In this document: piece by piece, positions 32,830 to 41,619 of the stretch | Numbering within the stretch: the first letter of the stretch is position 1 | How the letters are laid out: each line of letters starts with the position of its first letter | Assembly (NCBI RefSeq): GCF_004005855.1 | Contig: NZ_SACL01000007.1 | Span: forward strand, 1 to 64,000 | Origin: Rhodovarius crocodyli | GTDB taxonomy: Bacteria; Pseudomonadota; Alphaproteobacteria; Acetobacterales; Acetobacteraceae | DNA: 64,000 bases | Direction: 5' to 3' | Translations under genes and position numbers: made by a program | Notes under the pieces: generated by a model | What the model was told of the DNA's origin: nothing | Databases searched by the model: none | Seen by the model: the letters and a program-made list of their open reading frames with translations, nothing else

Positions 32830-34169
32830 GCGCCGCCCCCTGGACACTTACCCTGGCGGAAGCCTCCGCGCGCATCGCCGATGGTGTGCTGAAGCCCTCG
32901 GCGCTTCTGGCCTCCTGCCTTGAGCGGATCGCGGATGTCGATTCCGGCCTGAATGCCTGCATCCGCGTGCTGGGCAAGCAGGCCATGGCGGCCGCGGAGA
33001 AACTGGACGGCGAGAGCCCGCGCGGCCCGCTGCACGGCATTCCGGTCGGCATCAAGGACATCATCGACATCGCGGGCGAGATCACGACCTGCCACTCGGC
33101 CCAGCTTCTCGACAATGTGAAGGATGCCGACGCGGCAGTGGTGGCGCGGCTGCGGGCGGCCGGCGCGGTGTTCCCGGCCAAGCTCTCGACCCATGAATTC
33201 GCCATCGGCGGGCCGGCCTTCGACCTGCCTTTCCCGCCCGCGCGCAACCCCTGGAACCGCAACCATCACCCGGGCGGCTCCTCCTCCGGCTCGGGCGCCG
33301 GCGTGGCGTCGGGGATGTTCCCGGCGGCGCTCGGCACGGATACCGGCGGGTCGGTGCGGCACCCGGCCAGCGCCTGCGGCATCGTCGGGCTGAAGCCCAC
33401 CTATGACCTGGTGCCGCGCACGGGCGTGTTCCCGCTGTCCTTCACGCTGGACCATGTGGGCCCTCTGACCCGCACGGTCGAGGATTCGGCCATCATGCTG
33501 GAGGCGATGACCGGCAATTCCTATCGCGGCGACATCGCGGGTGGCCTCACGGGGCTGCGCGTCGGCTACATCCGCCACTTCCACGAGAAGGACCAGCCGG
33601 CCCACCCCGAGATGGCGGCGGCACTCGACGCGGCGGCAAAGCTGCTGGAAGCCCAGGGCGCGACGGTGACCGACATCGTGCTGCCCAGCCTGAACGAGTT
33701 CGCGGTGGTGAACCGCACCGTGCTGGGTTCCGAGGCCGCCTCGATCCATGAGTTCTGGCTGAAGGAGACGCCCGAGAAATACGCCGGCGTCACCCGCCGC
33801 CGGCTGCTGCCGGGCATGTTCATGACAGGGGCGGACCTGGTGCACGCCCAGCGCCACCGCGCCAAGCTGCTGGCCGCCGTCGAGGCCGCCTTCGGGCAGG
33901 TGGATGTGCTGCTCTGCGCGTCCTCGATGGACCCGGCCGCGCAGATTGACAATGAGCCGGAGGTGGAGCGCACCTATCCGCGCCAGGCCCGCACCGCCTT
34001 CAACGTGACGGGCCATCCGGCCATCACGCTGATGTCGGGGCTGGCCGCCAATGGCCTGCCGCTATCCGTGCAGTTCGTGGCGCCGGCATACCGGGAGGCG
34101 CTGCTGTTCCGCGCGGCGGCCGGCTATGAGGCCAAGGCGGGCTTCAAGGGCATGCGGCCGCCATTGTGA
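32826..34169 (+). CDS. Amidase signature enzyme, AtzE/GatA-like
   Basis: A 447-residue amidase-signature hydrolase. The Ser-cisSer-Lys triad is visible: K77 (GIPVGIKDIIDIAG), the cis-serine near 152 (HHPGGSSSGSGAG) and nucleophile S176 (GTDTGGSVRHPAS). It hydrolyses an amide or carbamoyl group in the cytosol. The 4-base overlap with the AtzG-like gene argues for AtzE-type chemistry (carboxybiuret or allophanate-like compound) rather than GatA, which would need gatB and gatC. No other cyanurate, urea or guanidine genes are in the window. Confidence 0.88.
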   Translation: MSAAPWTLTLAEASARIADGVLKPSALLASCLERIADVDSGLNACIRVLGKQAMAAAEKLDGESPRGPLHGIPVGIKDIIDIAGEITTCHSAQLLDNVKDADAAVVARLRAAGAVFPAKLSTHEFAIGGPAFDLPFPPARNPWNRNHHPGGSSSGSGAGVASGMFPAALGTDTGGSVRHPASACGIVGLKPTYDLVPRTGVFPLSFTLDHVGPLTRTVEDSAIMLEAMTGNSYRGDIAGGLTGLRVGYIRHFHEKDQPAHPEMAAALDAAAKLLEAQGATVTDIVLPSLNEFAVVNRTVLGSEAASIHEFWLKETPEKYAGVTRRRLLPGMFMTGADLVHAQRHRAKLLAAVEAAFGQVDVLLCASSMDPAAQIDNEPEVERTYPRQARTAFNVTGHPAITLMSGLAANGLPLSVQFVAPAYREALLFRAAAGYEAKAGFKGMRPPL

Positions 34170-34182
34170 GAAGGCTGGGCTG

Positions 34183-34812
34183 ATGCTCGTCGTCGTCGGT
34201 TTCCAGGCCGAGGCGGCACTGCTGCCTCAGGGCACCGCGCCGCTGTGCGCTGCCGCCAACCCGGCCCTGCTGGCCCGCCGCCTGGCCGCCATGCCGCGGC
34301 CGGCCGCCATTCTCAGCTTCGGCGTGGCGGGCGGGCTGGATCCCTCCCTGCCGAGCGGCAGCCTGGTGGTGGCCGATAGTCTGATCGCGGCCGAGGGCAG
34401 CTATGCGCCAGACCCCGATTGGTCGGCGCGGCTGGCGGCGGCCACGGGCGCCAGGCTGCTGCCGGTGGCCGGCAGCGATCTGCTCGTGGCCTCGGCCGCC
34501 GAGAAGGCGTCGCTGCGCGCGCGCACCGGCGCCGCGGTGGTCGATATGGAAAGTGCGGTGGTGGCGCGGCTCGGCGTGCCCTTCGCCGTGCTGCGCGCCG
34601 TGGGCGACACGGCGGAGGAGGCCCTGCCCCCCGCCGCCGCCCATGGGCTGGATGAGGAAGGCAACCCCGCCCCCTTGCGGGTGATGCGCGCCCTGCTGCG
34701 CCGCCCGCAGGATCTGCCGGGGCTGATCCGGCTGGCGCGGCGCACCAATACCGCGCTGGCGGCGCTGCGCCCGGTGGTCGGTGCCGCACTGAAACAATCC
34801 GCGACAGGCTGA
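34183..34812 (+). CDS. Nucleoside phosphorylase family protein (HpnG/MTAN-like)
   Basis: A 209-residue phosphorylase/nucleosidase-fold protein: LVVVGFQAEAALLP at the N-terminus, LSFGVAGGLDPSLPSGSLVVADSLI near 50, and the ribose-binding acidic motif VVDMESAVVARLG near 125. The layout fits hopanoid-associated phosphorylase HpnG (adenosylhopane phosphorylase) or a purine nucleosidase, but no hpn genes are near. The start at 34183 lies 13 bases after the amidase stop with GAGAAGG upstream. If linked to the amidase pair it could act in purine or nucleoside-derived nitrogen salvage (inference). Confidence 0.78.
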   Translation: MLVVVGFQAEAALLPQGTAPLCAAANPALLARRLAAMPRPAAILSFGVAGGLDPSLPSGSLVVADSLIAAEGSYAPDPDWSARLAAATGARLLPVAGSDLLVASAAEKASLRARTGAAVVDMESAVVARLGVPFAVLRAVGDTAEEALPPAAAHGLDEEGNPAPLRVMRALLRRPQDLPGLIRLARRTNTALAALRPVVGAALKQSATG

Positions 34813-34851
34813 CGCCTTGCCAGCCGGCCGGGCCGGTTCCAGAAATCCGCC

Positions 34852-35310
34852 ATGCCGTTCGTGTTGGCCATATTGGCGGCCCTGGCCCCCGCCTTCGCCA
34901 AGCTCTCCGAGGGCTGGTTCGAGCTGGTGCCCTGCGAGCTGTGCCTGTGGCAGCGCGCGCCCTATTGGGTGGCGGTGCCGCTTTTCCTGGCGGCGGGCTT
35001 CCTGCCGCGCCGGCGCGGGCTGTTCCTGGTCCTCGGTGGGCTGGCCTGCCTGGTCTCGGCCGCGATCGGCGGGTTCCATGCCGGGGTGGAGTGGGGCTGG
35101 TGGCCCTCGCCGCTGCCGGGCTGCGCGGCCCCCACGGCCCAGGGCATGAGCGTGGAGGACCTGATGCGCTCCCTGGCGCCGACCCCCACCAAGCCCTGCG
35201 ATGCCGCGACCTTCCTGATCCCGGGCCTGCCGGTCTCCATGGCCGCGATGAACGCGATCTATGGCGCGGTGGTGGCGCTGCTGGGCTTCGGCGCCGCCCG
35301 CCGGCGCTGA
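34852..35310 (+). CDS. dsbB: Disulfide bond formation protein B
   Basis: A 152-residue inner-membrane protein with four hydrophobic helices. The quinone-linked pair is C28-E-L-C31 (VPCELCLWQRAPYW) and the periplasmic-loop pair is C91 and C116. This is the DsbB arrangement that reoxidises DsbA. It starts 39 bases after the phosphorylase. A conserved helical start (MPFVLAILAALAPAFAKL) is short, but homologues in alphaproteobacteria are similar. Confidence 0.88.
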   Translation: MPFVLAILAALAPAFAKLSEGWFELVPCELCLWQRAPYWVAVPLFLAAGFLPRRRGLFLVLGGLACLVSAAIGGFHAGVEWGWWPSPLPGCAAPTAQGMSVEDLMRSLAPTPTKPCDAATFLIPGLPVSMAAMNAIYGAVVALLGFGAARRR

Positions 35311-35362
35311 CGCTGGATATATGCCGCGCGCGCGTGCAGGCTCCCTGCACGGAGGAACACGC

Positions 35363-36994
35363 ATGCGCTGGCTGATCGTCCTTGCCCTGTCCGCCGCGCT
35401 GCCTGCGCACGCCGAGCCCGCGCGGCGGATGGTGGCCACGGCCCATCCCCTGGCCTCGCAGGCGGGCCTCGACATGCTGCGCCGGGGCGGCACGGCGATG
35501 GACGCCGCCGTGGCCGCGCAGGCCGTCCTCTCGGTGGTGGAGCCGCATGCAAGCGGGCTGGGCGGCGGGGCGCTGATCCTGTCCTGGCAGGCGGCGCGGC
35601 GGGAATTGCTGCATGTCGAGGGTCTGTCGGCCGCACCCGCCGATGTGCCGCGCCGCCTGACCGAAGGCACCACCCTGGCGGTGCTGGAACGCAGCGGGCG
35701 CGCGGTGGGCGTGCCGGGCGCCGTCGCGGCACTCGCCGCCGCCCATGCCAGGCATGGCGCGCTGCCCTGGGCCGTGTTGTTCGAGCCCGCCATCCGCGCG
35801 GCGGAGCAGGGGTTCCCCACGCCGCCCTATCTGCAGGCCGTGCTGCGCACCCGCGCCCGGGCGCTCTCGGCCGTGCCGGAGATCGAGGCGCTGTATTTCG
35901 AGAACGGGCAGCCCCGCGCCTTCCTGCGCAACCCGGAACAGGCGGCGGCCCTGCGGCTGGTGGCGGCCCATGGGCCGGCTGCCATCCAGGGCGGCGCGCT
36001 GGGCCAGGCCATGGTCCGCGCCGTGGGGCAGGGCGCGCTGCCCGGCCACATGAGCATGGCGGACCTGACGGGTTTCGAGCCGCGCGAGCGCCCGGCGCTG
36101 TGCGCCGAGCGTTTCGGGCGGCGCGTCTGCACAGCGGCGCCGCCTTCCTCGGGCGGGGTGGCGGTGCTGCAGCAGCTGGCCTTCCTGGAACAGGCGGGCA
36201 TCGCCCGGCTGGCGCCCGATTCCGCCGCCGCCGCCCATCTGCTGCTGGAGGCCAGCCGCCTGACCCGCGCCGACCGTCGGGCCTGGGTGGGAGACCCCGC
36301 CCAGGTGGAGGTGCCGACCGAGGGGCTGCTCGATGCGGCCTATCTGCGCGGCCGGGCAGGGCTGATCGACCCCGCCCGCGCGCAGCCGGAGGTCGCGCCC
36401 GGCTCCCCGCCGCGCCGGCATGCCGCCGTGCCGCCGGCGGCGGACCCGATGGCCGAGAGTGCCACCTCTCATGTCGCGATCGTGGATGGGGCGGGCAATG
36501 CGGTGTCTTTCACCACCACCAACAACCTCAATTTCGGCGCCGAGATCCTGGCCGGGGGCATCACGCTGAACAACGGCCTGACCAATTTCGCCGCCGCGAC
36601 CGACGCCATGAACGGCGTGGCCCCGCGCCGGCGCCCGGCCACCACCATGGCGCCCACCATCGTCTTCGACGGCGACGGCGTGCCCATGCTGGTGCTGGGC
36701 GCGGGCGGGGGCGCGCGCATCATCGATGCGGTGACCGTGGCGTTGGTCGAGACCCTGGCCTGGGGGGCGGATGCCCGGCGCGCCACTGCCCGCCCGCGCA
36801 TCGGCGCCCAGACCGGCACCGAGGAGCTGGAAGCCGCCACCCCGGCCGCCGCGCTGGCGCCCGAACTCGCCGCCATGGGCCACAACCCGCGCGCGGCCGC
36901 GATGAACACTGGGCTGCAGGTGCTGCGCCGCATCCCCGGCGGATGGGAAGGGGCGGCCGACCCCAGGCGCGACGGCGCCGCCCTGGGGGAATGA
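35363..36994 (+). CDS. ggt: Gamma-glutamyltransferase (periplasmic)
   Basis: A 543-residue gamma-glutamyltranspeptidase precursor with signal peptide (MRWLIVLALSAALPAHAEP). Self-cleavage is expected before T368 in DPMAESATSHVAIVDGAGNAV, separating large and small subunits; GLGGGALIL near 65 and the SSGGVAVLQQL region near 262 are family hallmarks. It hydrolyses or transfers gamma-glutamyl groups of glutathione in the periplasm. GGAGGAA 6 bases upstream fixes the start. The next gene begins 1 base after its stop. Confidence 0.92.
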   Translation: MRWLIVLALSAALPAHAEPARRMVATAHPLASQAGLDMLRRGGTAMDAAVAAQAVLSVVEPHASGLGGGALILSWQAARRELLHVEGLSAAPADVPRRLTEGTTLAVLERSGRAVGVPGAVAALAAAHARHGALPWAVLFEPAIRAAEQGFPTPPYLQAVLRTRARALSAVPEIEALYFENGQPRAFLRNPEQAAALRLVAAHGPAAIQGGALGQAMVRAVGQGALPGHMSMADLTGFEPRERPALCAERFGRRVCTAAPPSSGGVAVLQQLAFLEQAGIARLAPDSAAAAHLLLEASRLTRADRRAWVGDPAQVEVPTEGLLDAAYLRGRAGLIDPARAQPEVAPGSPPRRHAAVPPAADPMAESATSHVAIVDGAGNAVSFTTTNNLNFGAEILAGGITLNNGLTNFAAATDAMNGVAPRRRPATTMAPTIVFDGDGVPMLVLGAGGGARIIDAVTVALVETLAWGADARRATARPRIGAQTGTEELEAATPAAALAPELAAMGHNPRAAAMNTGLQVLRRIPGGWEGAADPRRDGAALGE

Positions 36995-36995
36995 C

Positions 36996-37484
36996 ATGCG
37001 CATCCTGCTGATGGGCGTGTCGGGCAGCGGCAAATCCACCCTGGGCCCCATGCTGGCCGAGGCGCTGGCCGTGCCCTTCGCCGATGCCGATGCCTTCCAC
37101 CCGCCCGCCAACATCGAGAAGATGTCGCGCGGGGAGGCGCTGACCGATGCCGACCGCACGCCGTGGCTGATGGCGCTCGGCGCTTGGCTGGCCGCCCAAC
37201 CGCAGGGCGGCGTGATCGGCTGTTCGGCCCTGAAGCGCGCCTATCGGGACCTGCTGCGCGCCGCGGTGCCGGGCTTGCGGCTGATCTTCCTGTCCGGCTC
37301 ACCGGAGCTGATCGCGGCCCGGCAGGCCGCCCGGCCGGGCCATTTCATGCCCGCCAGCCTGATGGCCAGCCAGTTCGCCACGCTGGAGCCCCCGGCCCCG
37401 GAGGAGGGGGCGCTGACGCTCGACATCGCGCAGCCGCCCGAGGCGCTGCTGCGCGCGGCACTGATCTTGCCGCAGGCGAATTGA
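36996..37484 (+). CDS. gntK: Gluconokinase
   Basis: A 162-residue P-loop kinase. GVSGSGKST at 8-16 is the Walker A motif; FADADAFHPPANIEKMSRGEALTDADRTPWL carries the gluconate-binding acidic residues; GCSALKRAYRDLLR and the GHFMPASLMASQFATLEPP lid follow. It phosphorylates gluconate to 6-phosphogluconate in the cytosol. The start is 1 base after the gamma-glutamyltransferase stop, which implies co-transcription although the functions are not obviously related. Confidence 0.93.
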   Translation: MRILLMGVSGSGKSTLGPMLAEALAVPFADADAFHPPANIEKMSRGEALTDADRTPWLMALGAWLAAQPQGGVIGCSALKRAYRDLLRAAVPGLRLIFLSGSPELIAARQAARPGHFMPASLMASQFATLEPPAPEEGALTLDIAQPPEALLRAALILPQAN

Positions 37485-37533
37485 CGTGCGGGCCAACCGC
37501 CCCGAAAACAGCACCACTGACAGGAGACCGACG

Positions 37534-38250
37534 ATGGCGCTGACGCCCGAGATCAAGGCCAAGCTTGAGAAGATCACCACCGCGACGCTGACGACGGTGC
37601 TGCTGAAGAAGGGCCTGCGCAACGTCTGGATGCGCGGCGCCACCCCCTTCACCCCCGCCGCCAAGGGCAAGCGCCTGGTGGGCCCGGCCTTCACCCTGCG
37701 CTTCGTGCCGGCGCGTGAGGATCTGGCGACCCCGGAGAGCTGGTCCTCGCCGATCTCGACCCGCGCCGCCATCGAGGCGATGCCGGACGGCGTGATCGTG
37801 GTGGCGGATGCCATGGGCATCAAGGACGCCGGCATTTTCGGTGACATCCTGTGCGCCCGCCTGGCCAAGCGCGGCGTGGTGGCCCTGGTGACCGACGGCG
37901 CGGTGCGCGACGTGGCGGGCGTGAACGGCACCGGCCTGCCGGTGTGGTGCGCCGGCGGCGCGGCCCCCCCGTCCGTGGCGGGCCTGACCTTCGTGGCCTG
38001 GCAGCAGCCCATCGCCTGCGGCGGTGTCGCGGTGTTCCCGGACGACATCATCGTGGTGGATGACGACGGCGCGGTGCTGATCCCGGCGAACCTGCTGGAG
38101 AAGATCGTGGACGACTGCGTGGAGCAGGAACGCCTGGAAGCCTGGATCATGGTGCAGGTCGAGGCCGGCCATGCGCTGCCGGGCCTGTATCCGGCGAATG
38201 CCGAGAACAAGGCCCGCTATGAGGCCGATAAGGCCGCCGGCAAGGCCTGA
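37534..38250 (+). CDS. RraA-like family protein (HMG/CHA aldolase-like)
   Basis: A 238-residue RraA-fold protein. VVADAMGIKDAGIFGDILCARLAKRGVVALVTDGAVRDVAGV holds the G-D-x11-R-D type metal/substrate motif of the HMG (4-hydroxy-4-methyl-2-oxoglutarate) aldolase group; DDIIVVDDDGAVLIPANLLEKI follows. Its length and these residues favour an aldolase or oxaloacetate decarboxylase over the shorter RNase E regulator RraA. The start has AGGAGA upstream. It lies 49 bases after gluconokinase and is followed by a UUCG hairpin and a family B repeat. Confidence 0.85.
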   Translation: MALTPEIKAKLEKITTATLTTVLLKKGLRNVWMRGATPFTPAAKGKRLVGPAFTLRFVPAREDLATPESWSSPISTRAAIEAMPDGVIVVADAMGIKDAGIFGDILCARLAKRGVVALVTDGAVRDVAGVNGTGLPVWCAGGAAPPSVAGLTFVAWQQPIACGGVAVFPDDIIVVDDDGAVLIPANLLEKIVDDCVEQERLEAWIMVQVEAGHALPGLYPANAENKARYEADKAAGKA

Positions 38251-38258
38251 AGTGGCAA

Positions 38259-38277
38259 AGGGGGGCTTCGGCCCCCT
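38259..38277 (+). terminator. UUCG-loop hairpin after the RraA-like gene
   Basis: AGGGGGGC-TTCG-GCCCCCT forms a stable 7-base stem with a TTCG tetraloop 8 bases after the stop codon. No immediate T-run is present, though T-tracts of the repeat begin 24 bases later. Confidence 0.5.
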
Positions 38278-38293
38278 GATGCGCTGGTTAGTG

Positions 38294-38411
38294 AAAGTTC
38301 TTTTTTGGAAAAAAGGACCAAAAAACTTTTAGCAGTTTTTGGTGAGCCCTTTCCGCCGGCGGTCGCTCAACTCGAAAAGTATTTTTGCTTCTTTTTCTTC
38401 AGAAAAAGAAG
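38294..38411. repeat. Family B hairpin-bracketed repeat, copy 1
   Basis: A roughly 118-base element with A/T-rich hairpins at both ends: GTTCTTTTTT-GG-AAAAAAGGAC (38297-38318) and CTTCTTTTTCT-TC-AGAAAAAGAAG (38388-38411), around a GC-rich middle with a CCGCCGGCGG core. Read on the minus strand it matches the element at 50518-50642 in order: purine/pyrimidine hairpin, ACTTTT-CGAGTT segment, GC core, AAACTG-TA-AAGTTTTTTGGT, second hairpin. Its base composition is unlike the surrounding genes. Confidence 0.85.
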
Positions 38412-38423
38412 ATGGAATCGTCC

Positions 38424-38843
38424 ATGAAAAAACCCGCTCCGGACCAGCATGATTTCCATTTCTGGACCGACGAGAAGTTCCGTATCGCGGACACCGACCT
38501 GAACGGCCACATCAACAACAACGCGGTGGGCCAATTCTATGAGGCCGGGCGGGGCGAAATCATCTCCTCCGTCCTCGGGCCGCCGGCCAAGCGCAGCATC
38601 GGCGCGGCGCTGGCCCGCGTGCAGATCGACTATCTGGCCGAGGCGCATTACCCGGGCATGGCGCGTATCGGCAGCCGCATCGCGAGGCTCGGCACCAGTT
38701 CCATCACCATCGCCCAGGCCATCTTCGTCGAGGGCCGCTGCATCGGCATGGCCGAGAGCGTGATCGTGTTTCTCGACAAGGCCACCCGCAAGCCGACCCC
38801 CATGCCGGATGCGGTGCGGGACGGCTTCACGCTTTTGGGATAG
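38424..38843 (+). CDS. Acyl-CoA thioesterase, hot-dog fold (4HBT type)
   Basis: A 139-residue hot-dog-fold protein: FRIADTDLNGHINNNAVGQFYEAGRGEII contains the D-x-D-x-NGHxNN catalytic motif of 4-hydroxybenzoyl-CoA thioesterase-type enzymes. ARVQIDYLAEAHYPGMARIGSRIARLGTSSITIAQAIF follows. It should hydrolyse an acyl-CoA in the cytosol. The start may be 38424 or 38412; the 38412 ATG abuts a repeat hairpin, so 38424 is preferred. The repeat ends only 12 bases before and probably shapes its translation. Confidence 0.82.
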   Translation: MKKPAPDQHDFHFWTDEKFRIADTDLNGHINNNAVGQFYEAGRGEIISSVLGPPAKRSIGAALARVQIDYLAEAHYPGMARIGSRIARLGTSSITIAQAIFVEGRCIGMAESVIVFLDKATRKPTPMPDAVRDGFTLLG

Positions 38844-38895
38844 TTGGCACTTCTTTTGCATCGCAGCGGCGGACAACCCGCATGGATGCCGCCTG

Positions 38896-40518
38896 ATGAC
38901 GATTTCCCGCCGCGAAGCGATCTCTGCCGCCGGCCTCGCCGCCGTCGGCCTGCCTGAACTCTCGGCAATCAACCCCGCCGCTGCCCAGGCGGAGCGCGTG
39001 ATCCGCTACGGCATCTCCATGGCCGATATCCCGCAGACCACGGGCCAGCCCGATCGCGGGGCCGGCGCCTATCAGTTCACCGGCTACACCCTGTATGACC
39101 CGCTGGTGGCGTGGGAGATGAACGTCTCCGACCGGCCGGGCAAGCTGGTGCCGGGCCTGGCCACCAGCTGGGAGACCAACCCCGTCGACCGCACCAAATG
39201 GATCTTCAAGCTGCGAGAGGGCGTGAAGTTCCATGACGGCAGCGCCTTCGACGCCGATGCCGTGATCTGGAACTTCGAGAAGGTGCTGAACCCCCAGGCG
39301 CCGCATTTCGACCAGCGCCAGGCCGCCCAGGTGCGCCCGCGCCTGCCCAGCGTCGCCTCCTGGCGCAAGGTCGATGCGATGACCGTCGAGGTCACGACCC
39401 GCGCGGTGGACAGCATCTTCCCCTACCAGATGCTGTGGTTCCTCATCTCCTCCCCGGCGCAGTACGAGAAGGTGGGGCGCAGCTGGGAACGCTTCGCCTT
39501 CGAGCCCTCGGGCACCGGCCCGTTCCGCCTGGGCCGCCTGGTCCCGCGTGAGCGCGCGGAGCTGGTGAAGAACCGCGACTACTGGGACCCGCGCCGGATG
39601 GCCAAGGCCGACCGCATCGTGCTGGTCGTCGCCCCCGAGGACACGACGCGCACCAACGCGCTGATCACCAACCAGGTCGATTTCATCGAGACGCCCTCGC
39701 CGGACCTGGTGCCGCGCCTGCGCCAGTCCGGGGCGCGCATCATCGAGAACGTGACGCCGCATGTCTGGAACTATCACCTGTCGCTGCTCGAGGGCTCTCC
39801 CTGGCGCGACAAGCGGCTGCGCCAGGCGCTGAACCTGGCCATCAACCGCGATGAGGTGGTGGCGCTGATGAACGGGCTGGCGAAGCCCGCGGTGGGCGTG
39901 GTGGACCCGACCTCGCCCTGGTTCGGCAACCCGACCTTCCGCATCACCCATGACCCCGACCGCGCCCGCCGCCTGGTGCAGGAGGCAGGCTTCAGCCGGG
40001 CCAACCCGCTGCGCAGCAAGTTTCTGGTGCCCACCGGCGGCTCGGGGCAGATGCTGTCCATGCCGATCAACGAATACTGCCAGGCGGCCTTCCGCGAGAT
40101 CGGCATCGAGATCAGCTTCGTGCCGGTGGAGCTGGAGGTGTCCTATACCTGCTGGCGCCAGGGCGCGGCCGGCGACATCGCGCGCACCAACGGCACCACG
40201 GCCAACAATGTGGCCTATGTGACCAGCGACCCGCTCTATGCGCTGATCCGCTTCTTCCACTCCAACCAGATCTCGCCGCGCGGCGTGAACTGGAGCCATT
40301 TCCGCGATGCGGAGGTGGATGCGCTGATCGACCGCGCCACCGGCACCTTCGACGACGCCGAGGTCGACAGGCTGATGGCCCAGGTGCACCAGAAGGTGGT
40401 GGACGAGGCGCTGCTGGTCTTCGTCGTGCATGACACCAACCCGCATGTCGCGGCCCGTGGTGTTCGCAACTATGTGCAGGCGCAGCACTGGTTCCAGGAC
40501 CTGACGACCCTGGAGTAG
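38896..40518 (+). CDS. ABC transporter substrate-binding protein, family 5
   Basis: A 540-residue SBP_bac_5 receptor with a Tat-like signal (TISRREAISAAGLAAVGLPELSAINPAAAQ). It contains TLYDPLVAWE, WIFKLREGVKFHDGSAFDADAVIWNFEKVL, and KRLRQALNLAINRDEVVALMNG. It is distinct in sequence from the receptor at 6432. There are no permease or ATPase genes beside it. A P1-family peptidase follows after 27 bases, so a peptide or amide ligand is possible. The in-frame sequence upstream of 38896 overlaps the thioesterase gene, so the ATG at 38896 is preferred. Confidence 0.88.
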   Translation: MTISRREAISAAGLAAVGLPELSAINPAAAQAERVIRYGISMADIPQTTGQPDRGAGAYQFTGYTLYDPLVAWEMNVSDRPGKLVPGLATSWETNPVDRTKWIFKLREGVKFHDGSAFDADAVIWNFEKVLNPQAPHFDQRQAAQVRPRLPSVASWRKVDAMTVEVTTRAVDSIFPYQMLWFLISSPAQYEKVGRSWERFAFEPSGTGPFRLGRLVPRERAELVKNRDYWDPRRMAKADRIVLVVAPEDTTRTNALITNQVDFIETPSPDLVPRLRQSGARIIENVTPHVWNYHLSLLEGSPWRDKRLRQALNLAINRDEVVALMNGLAKPAVGVVDPTSPWFGNPTFRITHDPDRARRLVQEAGFSRANPLRSKFLVPTGGSGQMLSMPINEYCQAAFREIGIEISFVPVELEVSYTCWRQGAAGDIARTNGTTANNVAYVTSDPLYALIRFFHSNQISPRGVNWSHFRDAEVDALIDRATGTFDDAEVDRLMAQVHQKVVDEALLVFVVHDTNPHVAARGVRNYVQAQHWFQDLTTLE

Positions 40519-40545
40519 CAACCATCCCCATGGCAGGCTCGGCGC

Positions 40546-41556
40546 ATGGAGCGCCGAGTTCTTCCCGCCCCGATGGGCGGGGCCATCACCGATGTGCCCG
40601 GCATCAAGGTCGGGCATTTCACCGAGACCCGACGCCCCACCGGCTGCACCGTCCTGCTGGCCGAGGAAGGGGCGGTCGCGGGCGTGGATGTCAGGGGCGC
40701 TGCCCCCGGCACGCGTGAGACGGACCTCCTCGACCCCGGCAACCTGGTTGAACGCGTGCATGCGGTCGTGCTCTCGGGCGGCAGCGCCTATGGGCTGGCG
40801 GCCGCCGACGGCGTGATGCGCTTCCTGGAGGAAGCGGGCATCGGCGTTCCCGCGGGGCCGGGCATCGTGCCCATCGTGGCATCGGCCGTGCTGTTCGACC
40901 TGAACTATGGCGACCACCGCATCCGCCCGGATGCCGAGGCCGGCTATCGCGCCGCGCGGGCCGCCTGCGCCGACCCGCCGGCGGAAGGCAGCGTGGGGGC
41001 CGGCACGGGCGCCACGGTGGGCAAGATGTTCGGGCCGGAGCGCGCAATGAAGGGCGGGATCGGCACCGCCTCGGCCAGCATCGGCGGCATCACGCTGGGC
41101 GCCATCGCGGCGGTGAACGCGGTGGGCGATGTGATCGACCCTTCGACCGGCCGCGTGCTGGCCGGCGCGCGGGACGCGCCGGACGGGCGGCGCCGCATAG
41201 GCCTGGCCGATGCCGTGATGCGGGGGGAGGTGCCGGCCCGTCTGCAGTCCGGCACCGCCACCACCATCGGCGCCATCGCGACGGATGCCGTGCTGACCAA
41301 GGCCGAGGCGCGCAAGCTGGCGCAGCTGGCCCATGACGGGCTGGCCCGCACCATCGACCCGATCCACACCATGTGGGACGGCGACACGATCTTCTGCCTG
41401 GGTACCGGCAAGTCGGGGCTGAAGGGCAACATGATGGTGCTGGGCATCATGGCCGCACGGGTGATGGCGGCGGCGGTGATCCGCGCGACGCTGGCGGCCC
41501 GTTCCGTCATGGCGGAGGGCGTGCCTTCGATTCCGTCGGTCGTTGACTTGAATTAA
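40546..41556 (+). CDS. P1 family (DmpA/NylC-like) self-processing peptidase
   Basis: A 336-residue N-terminal-nucleophile hydrolase: ITDVPGIKVGHFTETRRPTGCTVLL, the VVLSGGSAYGLAAADGVMRFLEE segment and SVGAGTGATVGK are typical. The likely autocleavage/nucleophile site is in GTATTIGAIATDAVLTKAEARKLAQ, where a threonine takes the place used by NylC-type 6-aminohexanoate-oligomer hydrolases. Substrates of the family are N-terminal amides, beta-peptides or nylon oligomers. The preceding ABC receptor may bind the matching peptide-like compound. Confidence 0.87.
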   Translation: MERRVLPAPMGGAITDVPGIKVGHFTETRRPTGCTVLLAEEGAVAGVDVRGAAPGTRETDLLDPGNLVERVHAVVLSGGSAYGLAAADGVMRFLEEAGIGVPAGPGIVPIVASAVLFDLNYGDHRIRPDAEAGYRAARAACADPPAEGSVGAGTGATVGKMFGPERAMKGGIGTASASIGGITLGAIAAVNAVGDVIDPSTGRVLAGARDAPDGRRRIGLADAVMRGEVPARLQSGTATTIGAIATDAVLTKAEARKLAQLAHDGLARTIDPIHTMWDGDTIFCLGTGKSGLKGNMMVLGIMAARVMAAAVIRATLAARSVMAEGVPSIPSVVDLN

Positions 41557-41619
41557 CGCGATGGACGCGACTGCGTCGCCGGTAGTTGCTATAGTCGTCG
41601 TAAGGGACGAGGGATACGG

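Noticed and set aside
41543-41619. Sigma-70 promoter TTGACTT ... TATAGT before the WavE-like gene
   Set aside because: The two hexamers are about 40 bases apart, far from the required 16-18, so they cannot form one promoter.
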